Of a DNA stretch of 64,000 bases, positions 50,738-58,810 are shown piece after piece (within the stretch, counting starts at the first letter, position 1; each line of letters starts with the position of its first letter). The stretch comes from [Clostridium] citroniae WAL-17108. Lineage in GTDB: Bacteria > Bacillota > Clostridia > Lachnospirales > Lachnospiraceae. The notes below the pieces were generated by a model. The model had not been told where the DNA came from, made no database searches, and worked only from the letters and a program-made list of their open reading frames with translations. The stretch is from contig NZ_JH376425.1 in NCBI RefSeq assembly GCF_000233455.1, forward strand, positions 62,001 to 126,000, read 5' to 3'. The translations under genes were made by a program, and so were the position numbers.

Positions 50738-50757
50738 ATGAAAGGAGGTGGTGAAGG

Positions 50758-51819
50758 GTGGCAGCTGATGAGAAGACTGAGAAAGCCACGCCCAAACGAA
50801 GGCAGGATGAACGGAAAAAGGGAAATGTGTTCCAAAGCAGCGATGTGGCGGCGGTATGTTCCATGCTGGTCATGTTTCATGCACTTAAGGCCCTGGCTCC
50901 CAGGATGTACCGGAATTTCCGGCAAGGCATATACCTGTTCTTTTCCTATGGGGAGAATCCCGACCGCTTTCTTGCACAGTCGGGCAGGGAAATGCTGACC
51001 AAGGCAATGATGCTGTTTCTGGAAGCAGCCCTTCCCCTTCTTTTTATCGGTATCCTGGTGGCGGTTGCGGTCACATTTTTCCAGACCAGGATGGCATTTT
51101 CCATGGATGTGCTTAAATTTAAGGGGGAACGCATCAGCCCACTGAAAGGGTTTAAAAGGATGATGTCTGTAAGGTCAGTGGTGGAACTGATCAAGGCGCT
51201 TATTAAGATCACCATCCTGGGATGGGTGGCCTACGACTTTTTAAAGGGCAGGATGAGGGAGCTGGCCGTCCTCATGGAGGGATCGGTGGAGGGCGCCCTG
51301 ATCTTTACAGGGAACACGGTCATTTCCCTTGTGGACACGGTGGGAGTGGCATTTGTGTTCCTGGCTGCCCTGGATTATATGTATCAATGGTGGGAATATG
51401 AGAAGAACCTGCGCATGAGCAAGCAGGAGATCAAGGAAGAATATAAGCAGACAGAAGGAGACCCTCAGATCAAAGGAAAGATCAGGGAAAAGCAGCGCCA
51501 GATGGCTTCCAGGCGCATGATGCAGAATGTACCCAAGGCGGATGTGATCATCCGCAATCCCACCCACTATGCCATAGCTTTGGGATATGATTCCGGCCAG
51601 AACCGGGCCCCGGTGGTACTGGCTAAAGGGGCGGATCATCTGGCTTTGAAAATAGTGGAGGCAGGGGAGGCCAACGGGATTTATATCCTGGAGGATAAGC
51701 CCCTTGCCAGAGGATTGTATGCAAGCGTTGAGGTGGATATGGAAATCCCTGAGGAGTATTACCAGGCGGTTGCCGGAATCCTTGCATTTGTGTATAAACT
51801 GAATAAGAAAGATGTATGA
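50758..51819 (+). CDS. flhB: Flagellar export switch protein FlhB
   Basis: FlhB controls the change of export substrate from rod/hook to filament type. The 353-residue protein opens with DEKTEKATPKRRQDERKKGN, has four membrane helices in about residues 35-220, and has the self-cleaving NPTH motif at residues 267-270. The cytoplasmic domain (VVLAKGADHLALKIVEAGEA, LARGLYASVEVDMEIPEEYY) follows. The start is GTG at 50758 after AAAGGAGGTGGTGAAG. A free C-domain homolog (FlhX) is encoded at 30232. Confidence 0.96.
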   Translation: MAADEKTEKATPKRRQDERKKGNVFQSSDVAAVCSMLVMFHALKALAPRMYRNFRQGIYLFFSYGENPDRFLAQSGREMLTKAMMLFLEAALPLLFIGILVAVAVTFFQTRMAFSMDVLKFKGERISPLKGFKRMMSVRSVVELIKALIKITILGWVAYDFLKGRMRELAVLMEGSVEGALIFTGNTVISLVDTVGVAFVFLAALDYMYQWWEYEKNLRMSKQEIKEEYKQTEGDPQIKGKIREKQRQMASRRMMQNVPKADVIIRNPTHYAIALGYDSGQNRAPVVLAKGADHLALKIVEAGEANGIYILEDKPLARGLYASVEVDMEIPEEYYQAVAGILAFVYKLNKKDV

Positions 51820-51847
51820 TTGTGGATAAGATCAGGAGAAGAGCGGT

Positions 51848-52552
51848 ATGCCAGTGGATAACAGTATGATTGTCTTTGACAAGGTGACGAAAATATACGG
51901 AAAGACCCAGAAGGCTTTGGATGAAGTGAGCCTTCAGATCGATAAAGGCGAGTTTGTGTTCCTATCAGGCAACAGCGGGGCGGGTAAGACCACCCTTCTG
52001 GAGCTGGTCTTAAGGGACGCCAGACCTGACAAGGGGGATATATGGGTCAATGGCATTGAACTGGGGAGTCTGAGGGAGCGCCAGGTCTATCAGTATCGCC
52101 GGTACATAGGAATGGTGTTCCAGGATTTCCGCCTTTTTCAGGATTTTACCGTGTATGAGAATGTGGCATTTGCCCAGCGTGTCATAGAAGCGGAGAAAAA
52201 GAAAATGAGATCCAGGGTAAGGGAAGTGCTGAGACAGGTGGGGCTGGAGGATAAAGCAGGCTGTTATCCCGGACAGCTGTCCGGCGGCGAGCAGCAAAGG
52301 ACCGCTCTTGCAAGGGCGGTGGTGAATCAGCCCGTACTTTTGCTGGCGGACGAGCCCACAGGTAATCTGGACCAGAAGAATGCGGAGGAGATCATGCGGC
52401 TTTTGGAAAAGGTGAACAGACAGGGGACCACGGTGCTGGCAGTGACCCACAACCAGGAGCTGGTAAAGCACATGCACAAACGCCAGATCGTGCTGAGCTG
52501 CGGCAGGATAGCCCGGGATCTTGCAAGGGAGGGATTGGCATATGCGCGCTAG
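51848..52552 (+). CDS. ftsE: Cell-division ABC ATPase FtsE
   Basis: FtsE is the ATPase of the FtsEX complex that controls peptidoglycan hydrolases at the septum or side wall. The 234-residue protein has Walker A GNSGAGKTTLLE near residue 40, signature QLSGGEQQRTALARAVVNQP and Walker B LLLADEPTGNLD. The FtsE-typical segment RRYIGMVFQDFRLFQDFTVY is present. It follows flhB by 28 bp in the same direction with no terminator seen, so it may share the flagellar transcript. It overlaps ftsX by 11 bp. Confidence 0.95.
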   Translation: MPVDNSMIVFDKVTKIYGKTQKALDEVSLQIDKGEFVFLSGNSGAGKTTLLELVLRDARPDKGDIWVNGIELGSLRERQVYQYRRYIGMVFQDFRLFQDFTVYENVAFAQRVIEAEKKKMRSRVREVLRQVGLEDKAGCYPGQLSGGEQQRTALARAVVNQPVLLLADEPTGNLDQKNAEEIMRLLEKVNRQGTTVLAVTHNQELVKHMHKRQIVLSCGRIARDLAREGLAYAR

Positions 52553-53450
52553 GACTTTTTTGTATCTGTCCAAATTGGGGATAAAAAACCTGTGGTATCA
52601 CAGAGTATACACGGCTGCATCGGTCATCACCATGTCGGCCTGTATTTTCCTGTTTGGAATCTTTTACCTGGCAGTGGCAAATGTGGACAGTGTGGTCAGG
52701 CAGACGGAGCAGGATGTATATGTTTCGGTTTTCTTTGATGAGGGGATCGCCCCCCAGAAAGTAGAGGAGGCGGGAGGGATGATCCAGGGCAGGCCTGAGG
52801 TGCTGAGGACCGTGTATGTGTCTGCAGAGGAGGCGTGGAGCGGATTTAAGGAAGATTATTATGGAAGCGGGGAAGCGCTGGACGGTATCTTTGAGGAGGA
52901 TAATCCCCTGAAAGCCAGCGGAAATTATCAGGTATATATTGACGGGATGGGAAATCAGGAGGAATTTGTCCGGTTTGCCATGGGATTGGAGGGGGTGCGG
53001 AAAGTGACTTACTCCGCGGACACCATCATGGCTTTGCAGCGGATGCGGGCCGCTTCCGCACAATTGATCCGGGGAAGCGGGGCTGTTCTGGTGGTGATCT
53101 CGGTGCTGTTGATCCATAATACACTGGCTGTGGGGATTGAGGCCCAGAAAGAAAAAACAAAAGTCATGCGCCTGATGGGGGCCAGGGAAGGCTTTGTAAA
53201 GATCCCATTTGTGGTGGAGGGCATTGCTATGGCAGTGGCAGGAGTATGTATCCCCTTGGGGCTGCTGTTGGTTTCCTACCGCTGGTTTGGTGAACTTAAC
53301 GTGCTGGAACTGGGGCTGTATGCCAAAGACATGGGGCTTCTGACCGAGGGGGAAGTATTCCCCGGGCTGGCAAGGGCTTCCGTTCTTCTGGGGCTGTTTA
53401 CAGGGACGATGGGAAGCGTTTCCGTGATGGGAAAATTAAAGAAACCATAG
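52542..53450 (+). CDS. ftsX: Cell-division protein FtsX
   Basis: FtsX is the four-helix membrane partner of FtsE, with an extracellular loop that contacts wall hydrolases. The ATG at 52542 follows GGGAGGG; the TTG at 52521 is less likely. One helix near residues 23-46 is followed by an extracellular domain (about 50-180) and three helices with INSTLAVGI-like LIHNTLAVGIEAQKEKTKVM and RLMGAREGFVKIPFVVEGI. No hydrolase gene follows. The only candidate partner in the window is the coiled-coil NlpC/P60 protein at 6333. Confidence 0.93.
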   Translation: MRARTFLYLSKLGIKNLWYHRVYTAASVITMSACIFLFGIFYLAVANVDSVVRQTEQDVYVSVFFDEGIAPQKVEEAGGMIQGRPEVLRTVYVSAEEAWSGFKEDYYGSGEALDGIFEEDNPLKASGNYQVYIDGMGNQEEFVRFAMGLEGVRKVTYSADTIMALQRMRAASAQLIRGSGAVLVVISVLLIHNTLAVGIEAQKEKTKVMRLMGAREGFVKIPFVVEGIAMAVAGVCIPLGLLLVSYRWFGELNVLELGLYAKDMGLLTEGEVFPGLARASVLLGLFTGTMGSVSVMGKLKKP

Positions 53451-53476
53451 ATCCAAAGTGGATACGCTGCCCTTGT

Positions 53477-53540
53477 CCGTCCGCAGGAAGGCCGTATACG
53501 CCCGCAGACAGACTATATCCGTCCGCAGGCGGACCGTCTC
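53477..53540. repeat. Short degenerate tandem repeats after ftsX
   Basis: CCGTCCGCAGG occurs at 53477 and 53519, with a degenerate copy (CGCCCGCAGAC) between them, a period of about 21 bp. The last copy forms a small hairpin with CGGAC. It lies in the convergent gap between ftsX and the LysR gene. No clear terminator was found. Confidence 0.55.
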
Positions 53541-54462
53541 AGTCCGGTGATATGGGCGGAATCATAATGGGGATATAATGCCTGCGCAAAAGATCGATAA
53601 AATACTGCTCCGCAGTGGTCAGGTACGTTCCCTTGCGAAAAGAGATGGCAATGCCAAAGGACTCCCTTGGCTCAACGGGATAATACACCACCCCACGATG
53701 GGGAAGGCATAGATTCTGGGGAACAAAGGTGAGGGCGATCCCCTCCTGGGCAATGGCATGGGTCATGTCGATCTTGCTGCATTCAAACAGGATGTGCGGG
53801 GTGAAACCCGCCCGTTCAAAATACAGGTTGGCAATGTCACGGATCAGGCTGCTGCTTTTCATCAGTACAAAGCGTTCATCTCTGTAAAGGGAAAGGTCTG
53901 CAGGTTCTGTCTGTATATAATGGCCGGAGGACCGGTGTCTGCATTTGGCCTCAGGTACTGCCAGAAGCACTTCGCTTTTATGGAATATGGTATGTTCAAG
54001 CCCGGCCTCTTCACAGTGGAATCCGCTCCAGGCAAAGTCTATGCGGCCGCTTAGAAGATAAGAATACAGATCCTTTACATTTCCCTCCACCAGATCCAGG
54101 TCATATTTGGGATACGCTTTGTAGAATTCCGGGAATACCACGGAAAACAGGGCCTGGCCGTATCCGGGCGTAATGCCCAGGCTCAGAGTGCCCCGGGCGC
54201 AGTCCACCATGTCCTCCAGATTCTTGCGGCAGTCTTTGGAAATCTGCAGGATCTGATACGCGTGCTCCAGAAACACTTTTCCGGCAGCCGTGGGGATCAT
54301 CGTGTTGTTGATGCGCTTGAACAGGGGCAGCCCTATTTCCTGTTCCAGGTTTAAAAGGCTGTAATTCAGCGCGGAGCGGGATATAAACAGGTTTTCCGCC
54401 GCACGGGTAATATTTTGTGATTCTGCAATGGCAGTTATATAATGAAGCTGCTTGAAATCCAT
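53539..54462 (-). CDS. LysR-family transcriptional regulator
   Basis: This probably controls the divergent tct transporter operon. The 307-residue protein begins MDFKQLHYITAIAESQNITR and has FISRSALNYSLLNLEQEIGL, a LysR winged helix-turn-helix in residues 1-60. The effector-binding domain spans about 90-295 (GTLSLGITPGYGQALFSVVF). A ribosome site AGAGGAAGGGGGATCT precedes the ATG. The 145-bp intergenic region contains a 17-bp palindrome. The ligand is unknown; a carboxylate related to the transporter substrate would be typical. Confidence 0.92.
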   Translation of the reverse strand: MDFKQLHYITAIAESQNITRAAENLFISRSALNYSLLNLEQEIGLPLFKRINNTMIPTAAGKVFLEHAYQILQISKDCRKNLEDMVDCARGTLSLGITPGYGQALFSVVFPEFYKAYPKYDLDLVEGNVKDLYSYLLSGRIDFAWSGFHCEEAGLEHTIFHKSEVLLAVPEAKCRHRSSGHYIQTEPADLSLYRDERFVLMKSSSLIRDIANLYFERAGFTPHILFECSKIDMTHAIAQEGIALTFVPQNLCLPHRGVVYYPVEPRESFGIAISFRKGTYLTTAEQYFIDLLRRHYIPIMIPPISPD

Positions 54463-54481
54463 AGATCCCCCTTCCTCTTGA

Positions 54482-54498
54482 TGTGAATTAAATTCACA
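54482..54498. promoter_or_regulatory. 17-bp palindrome, likely LysR operator
   Basis: TGTGAATT-A-AATTCACA is a perfect inverted repeat with a single central base. It contains the T-N11-A pattern of LysR boxes. It lies 20 bp upstream of the lysR start codon and overlaps a possible lysR -10 element (54498-54503, minus strand). Confidence 0.65.
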
Positions 54499-54519
54499 GT
54501 AAATCTAAATTTAATATAC

Positions 54520-54548
54520 TTTCCAAACGAATACACAGCTATTATACT
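54520..54548 (+). promoter_or_regulatory. Possible promoter of the tct operon
   Basis: TTTCCA (54520-54525), a 17-bp spacer and TATACT (54543-54548) precede tctC. The -35 element is weak, as expected for an activated promoter. A minus-strand set (TTGGAA at 54521-54526, TTTACT at 54498-54503) overlaps it and could serve lysR. Confidence 0.4.
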
Positions 54549-54607
54549 GAATACATAAACAAAAAACAATATTTTATAGATAAAAATGACAAAAGGAGAA
54601 GGGATTT

Positions 54608-55765
54608 ATGAAAAAACAATGGATGTACTTGTTAATGGCAGCGGGACTGTCTGCGGGTATTCTCAGCGGATGCAGCGCAGCGGGGGCGGACGGCGGCAGC
54701 GGTACGGCCAAGAGCAGCGTGGCCCAGGACGGCAGCGTGGCCCAGGACGGCAGCGGGGCGGGCGGATCAGCTTCATCTAAGGAAGCGGATGGAGCAGGCA
54801 AAACAGAAGCAGGCAGCGGGGAAACGGGCAGCGGGGGAACAGGCAGCGGCCAGGCGGGCAGTGGACAGGAATCCTGGGATGCGGATACAGTGACCATCTA
54901 TGTCCCCACCAAGGCGGGAAATCAGGCGGACTTATATATCCGCTTTATCACTCCGGTCCTTGAGAAGAAACTGGGTAAAAGTTTTGTTGTTGTGAACCAG
55001 ACTGACGGCAATGGAGTGGTTGCGTATGAAACGGTGAGGAATGCCCAAAAGGACGGCAGTACGCTTTTATATTTCCTTAATTCCATGGTAGTGCAGAGCC
55101 ACACCGGTGTATATGACAAGACCCTGCCGGAGAATTTCACGCCCCTTGCAGTGGATACAAGCACGGGAAGCATGTGGCTTACTGTCAAGGCAGATTCAAA
55201 ATACCAGTCCGTACAGGATATCATCGATGACGTCAAGGCAAATCCCGGCAAGATAACATACGGCATGACCAGCGGACAGGCACTTCATATGCTGGGCGGA
55301 ATGATGGAGACAGATATGGGCGCTTCCCTGGCCATGGTGGATGCGGGAGGAAATGCGGAAAGGCTTATTTCCCTTCTGGGAGGCAATGTGGATTTTACGT
55401 TCGTGTCCACGAGCGCTGCGGAACAGTATCTGGAAACCAATGAGATCAAGGTCCTGGGCTGTGTCACCGGCACGGGGGAGCGGGATCCTCTTTATCCGGA
55501 TATCCCCAGTGTCACAGAGGAGGGACTTGCCAGCACCATGTTTGGATTCGATACCCTTTTGCTGGGACCGGCCGGTATGGATCCGGAGCTTGTAGAAGAG
55601 ATCAACACAGCGTTCCAGGATGCGATGATGGACAAGGAAGTGGTGGACCAGTTTGCGGCCATGAAAAATACCATGGAAGCCCTGGATGTGGAGGGCTCCG
55701 CGGCCTATATCAGGGAATTTGACGCCAAGATGGCTGAAAACGCAAAGCTGTTGGGTTTTGAATAA
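54608..55765 (+). CDS. Tripartite tricarboxylate transporter substrate-binding lipoprotein (TctC/Bug family)
   Basis: This is the extracytoplasmic ligand-binding protein of a TTT transporter. The signal peptide ends in a lipobox (ILSGCSAAG, Cys at residue 22). A low-complexity Gly/Ser/Ala/Asp linker (about 25-90) includes a duplicated SVAQDGS unit. The Bug domain follows: TIYVPTKAGNQADLYIRFIT, GMTSGQALHMLGGMMETD and FAAMKNTMEALDVEG. The start at 54608 follows AAAGGAGAAGG. tctB and tctA follow. The ligand cannot be named; carboxylates are usual. Confidence 0.9.
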   Translation: MKKQWMYLLMAAGLSAGILSGCSAAGADGGSGTAKSSVAQDGSVAQDGSGAGGSASSKEADGAGKTEAGSGETGSGGTGSGQAGSGQESWDADTVTIYVPTKAGNQADLYIRFITPVLEKKLGKSFVVVNQTDGNGVVAYETVRNAQKDGSTLLYFLNSMVVQSHTGVYDKTLPENFTPLAVDTSTGSMWLTVKADSKYQSVQDIIDDVKANPGKITYGMTSGQALHMLGGMMETDMGASLAMVDAGGNAERLISLLGGNVDFTFVSTSAAEQYLETNEIKVLGCVTGTGERDPLYPDIPSVTEEGLASTMFGFDTLLLGPAGMDPELVEEINTAFQDAMMDKEVVDQFAAMKNTMEALDVEGSAAYIREFDAKMAENAKLLGFE

Positions 55766-55797
55766 CAGAAAAGATAAATGGGACAGGCGGTGTATAG

Positions 55798-56250
55798 ATG
55801 AACAATCAGATGAAAAAGGACCGGATAGCAGGAGCTGTCCTGGCGGCGGCCGGCGGCCTGGCCGCAGTGGGCACAAAGCTGATGAAGGTGAAGATGCGGC
55901 TGTCGGTGGGGGATCCGGGGCCAAAACTATTCTTGTACATAGCTGCATTTGGAATGATGGTGTGCGGGGCGGGAATCCTTTTCTCCAAAGTGCCGGATAA
56001 AAAAATGCTCACCCTGGACAGGGGACAGTGGGGAAAATTCGGGTTCCTGTTCCTGGTGCTTATATGCTATCTTCTGGGGCTTAAGTACCTGGGGTTCCTT
56101 GTGTCCACCCCGCTGGCTGCATTTGCGCTGATTTATATATTAAAGCAGAAAAAGAAGATCAATCTGGCAGTGGCAGCTGCCTATTCCCTGATACTTACAG
56201 GAGTGCTGTATCTGGTGTTTGTTAAGCTGCTGTCCATTGTTCTTCCATAG
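55798..56250 (+). CDS. Tripartite tricarboxylate transporter small membrane protein, TctB family
   Basis: This is the small four-helix membrane subunit of the transporter. It has 150 residues with helices at about 8-25, 39-60, 80-105 and 118-145. GQWGKFGFLFLVLICYLLGL followed by KYLGFLVSTPLAAFALIYIL is TctB-like. It lies between tctC and tctA. The 93-bp gap to tctA holds a small CCGCC/GGCGG hairpin (about 56290-56310). Confidence 0.88.
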   Translation: MNNQMKKDRIAGAVLAAAGGLAAVGTKLMKVKMRLSVGDPGPKLFLYIAAFGMMVCGAGILFSKVPDKKMLTLDRGQWGKFGFLFLVLICYLLGLKYLGFLVSTPLAAFALIYILKQKKKINLAVAAAYSLILTGVLYLVFVKLLSIVLP

Positions 56251-56342
56251 AGCGTGTCTGAAGATACGGCTCTCCTTCCCTCTGGGGCTCCCGCCTTTTT
56301 AGGCGGTGGGCAGCCATCAATCATCGTTTATGGAGGTTCGTT

Positions 56343-57833
56343 ATGGAGTATTTTTCACTTACCCTGCACACGCTCTTGGAGCCAACCAGCTTTGCCGTTA
56401 TGCTGGGAAGCGTTGTACTGGGAATTGTATTCGGTGCTGTGCCGGGCCTTACCTCCAATATGGCCATCACACTGCTTTTGCCGGTCACCTTTAAGATGAC
56501 CGCAAAGCTGGGCATCACCACCCTTATGAGTATCTATGTGGGCGGCATGTCGGGGGGATTTATTGCCGCCACCCTGGTGGGCATACCGGGCACGCCCTCA
56601 TCCATTGCCACCTGTTTTGACGCCTATCCCCTAAGCCAGAAAGGACAGACTACAAAAGCCCTGGGAGCCGGGATACTGGGATCCTTTCTGGGAACATTTC
56701 TCAGCACCATCATAGCTGTGTTTTTCTGTCCCCTGATTGCAAAGGCAGCCGTAAATCTGGGGCCGTGGGAATATTTCGGCCTCTGTACCATGGCCATTAC
56801 TCTGGTCATCTCCCTTTCCAAGGGGAATATGTTCAAGGGGCTGGCCGCTGCTTTTATCGGGCTGTTCCTCTCAGCGGTGGGGTATGCGCCCTTTGACGCC
56901 ACGGCCCGATTTACCTTTGGGGTAAACAGTATCAGCGGCGGTATTAACATGGTGGCCCTGATGCTGGGAACATTTGCCGTATACCAGGTTATCCTTAATT
57001 ACGCCACGGATCAGCAGAACCTGCCCACCATTGAAAAAGCCAATATCCGGGGAATCGGTGTCACCCTTAAGGAGCTGAGGGACAATGTGGTCAATATTGT
57101 CAGGTCATTTCTCATTGGCCTGTGGATCGGGTTCCTTCCGGGAATGGGAGCCGGCATTTCCAATATGATCGCCTATTCCCAGGCTAAAAGCGCATCCAAA
57201 CATCCGGAGAAGTTTGGAACGGGCTGTGTGGACGGTGTATTTGCATCTGAGGTTTCCAACAATGCCGCCATCGGAGGCGCCATCATTCCGCTGATCGCCC
57301 TGGGCATTCCCGGGGACACTGTGACGGCGATCATGCTCAGCGGACTGATGATACACGGGATCGAACCCGGACCTCTTCTCATGACCAAGGAGCCGGAGCT
57401 GGTATATGTTATCTTTGGGGCCGTGCTTCTGGCAGCGATCCTTACTCTTATACTGCAGCTGTTTGGAATGCGTCTGTTCCCAAGGCTTCTCACCATTCCA
57501 TACCACTATCTGTTTGGCACCATCGGCATCATATGTTTTGTGGGTGCGTTCAGCGATACCAATACCCTGTTTAACTGCGGACTGATGCTGGCATGCGCTC
57601 TGTTTGCCCTGCTGATGCAGATGGGAGGATTGCCCATGGGGCCCATGATGCTTGCATTCATACTGGGAAGTGAGCTGGAAACCAACCTGCGCCGTTCCAT
57701 GATGATGGCGCAGGGCAATCCCTTTGTATTCTTTACAAGGCCGGTTTCCTGTGTCTTCCTGCTGATCGCCCTGGTCAGCGTATTGATGCCCCTTATATCC
57801 ATGGTCAGAGAAAGCAGCAAAAAAGAAAACTAG
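56343..57833 (+). CDS. Tripartite tricarboxylate transporter large membrane protein, TctA family
   Basis: This is the main permease of the transporter. The 496-residue protein has about 11-12 membrane helices. TctA signatures are seen: LGIVFGAVPGLTSNMAITLL near residue 27, GIPGTPSSIATCFDAYPLSQ and the second-half repeat FLPGMGAGISNMIAYSQAKS with IPGDTVTAIMLSGLMIHGI. The repeated PG-x-G/x-S-x motifs are typical. The ATG at 56343 follows TGGAGG. An esterase gene follows 6 bp later, so the transporter and hydrolase are cotranscribed. Confidence 0.94.
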   Translation: MEYFSLTLHTLLEPTSFAVMLGSVVLGIVFGAVPGLTSNMAITLLLPVTFKMTAKLGITTLMSIYVGGMSGGFIAATLVGIPGTPSSIATCFDAYPLSQKGQTTKALGAGILGSFLGTFLSTIIAVFFCPLIAKAAVNLGPWEYFGLCTMAITLVISLSKGNMFKGLAAAFIGLFLSAVGYAPFDATARFTFGVNSISGGINMVALMLGTFAVYQVILNYATDQQNLPTIEKANIRGIGVTLKELRDNVVNIVRSFLIGLWIGFLPGMGAGISNMIAYSQAKSASKHPEKFGTGCVDGVFASEVSNNAAIGGAIIPLIALGIPGDTVTAIMLSGLMIHGIEPGPLLMTKEPELVYVIFGAVLLAAILTLILQLFGMRLFPRLLTIPYHYLFGTIGIICFVGAFSDTNTLFNCGLMLACALFALLMQMGGLPMGPMMLAFILGSELETNLRRSMMMAQGNPFVFFTRPVSCVFLLIALVSVLMPLISMVRESSKKEN

Positions 57834-57848
57834 AAAAGGATGACAAAC

Positions 57849-58763
57849 ATGATTTCAAAGCAGATTACGTATAATATGGATCGGGAAAATTTTTCTCCTG
57901 TATCAGCAGAGGGGATGAAGGTGATCTACGGGGACAGGACAGACAGCTTCCGGGCCACTCTGATCCCCAATATTGTGTATGTGGTGCGCAACAGGCCTCT
58001 CCATCTTCAGCTCATGAAGCTGATATCCCATGAACCTGACAGGAGATACCCGCTGATCGTTTACGTCCAGGGATCGGGATTCAGAAAACAGGAGTATTTT
58101 AAGCCCATTCCCCAGTTGGCCCAGTTTGTCCATGAGGGATATGTGGTGGCGTCCGTGGAGTACCGCTACAGCGATGAGGGAGGGGTGTTCCCTGCGCAGG
58201 TACAGGATTTGAAAGCCGCGATCCGCTATCTGAGGGCCCATGCCGGGGAGTATCAGATCGATCCGGACCGGATCGCCCTTTGGGGGGATTCCTCAGGCGG
58301 GCACACAGTGGCATTGGCCGCGCTTTCTGATGGGGTGGAAGAGTTTGACACTCCGGAATACAAAGAACAGCATTCCAATGTGAAATGCTGTGTGGATTTC
58401 TATGGTGTGTTTGAATTTGAAAGTATGTGCGAAACCATGACGCCGGAGCTGATCCAATACTTTGAGGGGGACCCCATTGAAAAATTATTCGGCGGCCCCA
58501 TCAGTGAACACCAGGAGGAGGTAAAACGGGCCAATCTGGCCGGTTATATCACCAGAGATAAGGTAATTCCCCCCTTCCTCCTGGTCCACGGAGATGAGGA
58601 TGCAAAGGTGCATTTTACACAGAGTGTAAAATTCTATAATCTGTTAAAAGACAATGGGCATTCCGTTGAATTCTATAAGGTAAAAGGCGGAGGCCACGGA
58701 AACCGGACCTGGACGCCGGAGGTGATGGGTCTTGTAAAGGAGTTCCTGAGAGCCTATCTGTAG
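57849..58763 (+). CDS. Alpha/beta hydrolase, esterase/lipase-like
   Basis: This is a serine hydrolase of the BD-FAE/esterase-lipase type. The nucleophile motif GDSSGGH near residue 143, an Asp in HGDEDAKVHF near 253 and His in GGGHGNRTW near 285 make a full catalytic triad. An oxyanion-type segment YVQGSGF replaces the common HGGG. The ATG at 57849 lies 8 bp after AAGGA; the ATG at 57840 is inside that site. No signal peptide is present, so it acts in the cytoplasm. Downstream of the transporter, it may cleave an imported ester; that is inference. Confidence 0.87.
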   Translation: MISKQITYNMDRENFSPVSAEGMKVIYGDRTDSFRATLIPNIVYVVRNRPLHLQLMKLISHEPDRRYPLIVYVQGSGFRKQEYFKPIPQLAQFVHEGYVVASVEYRYSDEGGVFPAQVQDLKAAIRYLRAHAGEYQIDPDRIALWGDSSGGHTVALAALSDGVEEFDTPEYKEQHSNVKCCVDFYGVFEFESMCETMTPELIQYFEGDPIEKLFGGPISEHQEEVKRANLAGYITRDKVIPPFLLVHGDEDAKVHFTQSVKFYNLLKDNGHSVEFYKVKGGGHGNRTWTPEVMGLVKEFLRAYL

Positions 58764-58810
58764 GAAAGCATTCTTTGCAGAAAGCATTCCCCACAGGAAC
58801 ATTCCTTCCC

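Noticed and set aside
53451..53538. CRISPR-like repeats after ftsX
   Set aside because: Only two good copies of an 11-bp unit and one degenerate copy occur, spaced by about 10 bp. There are no spacers of CRISPR length and no cas genes.
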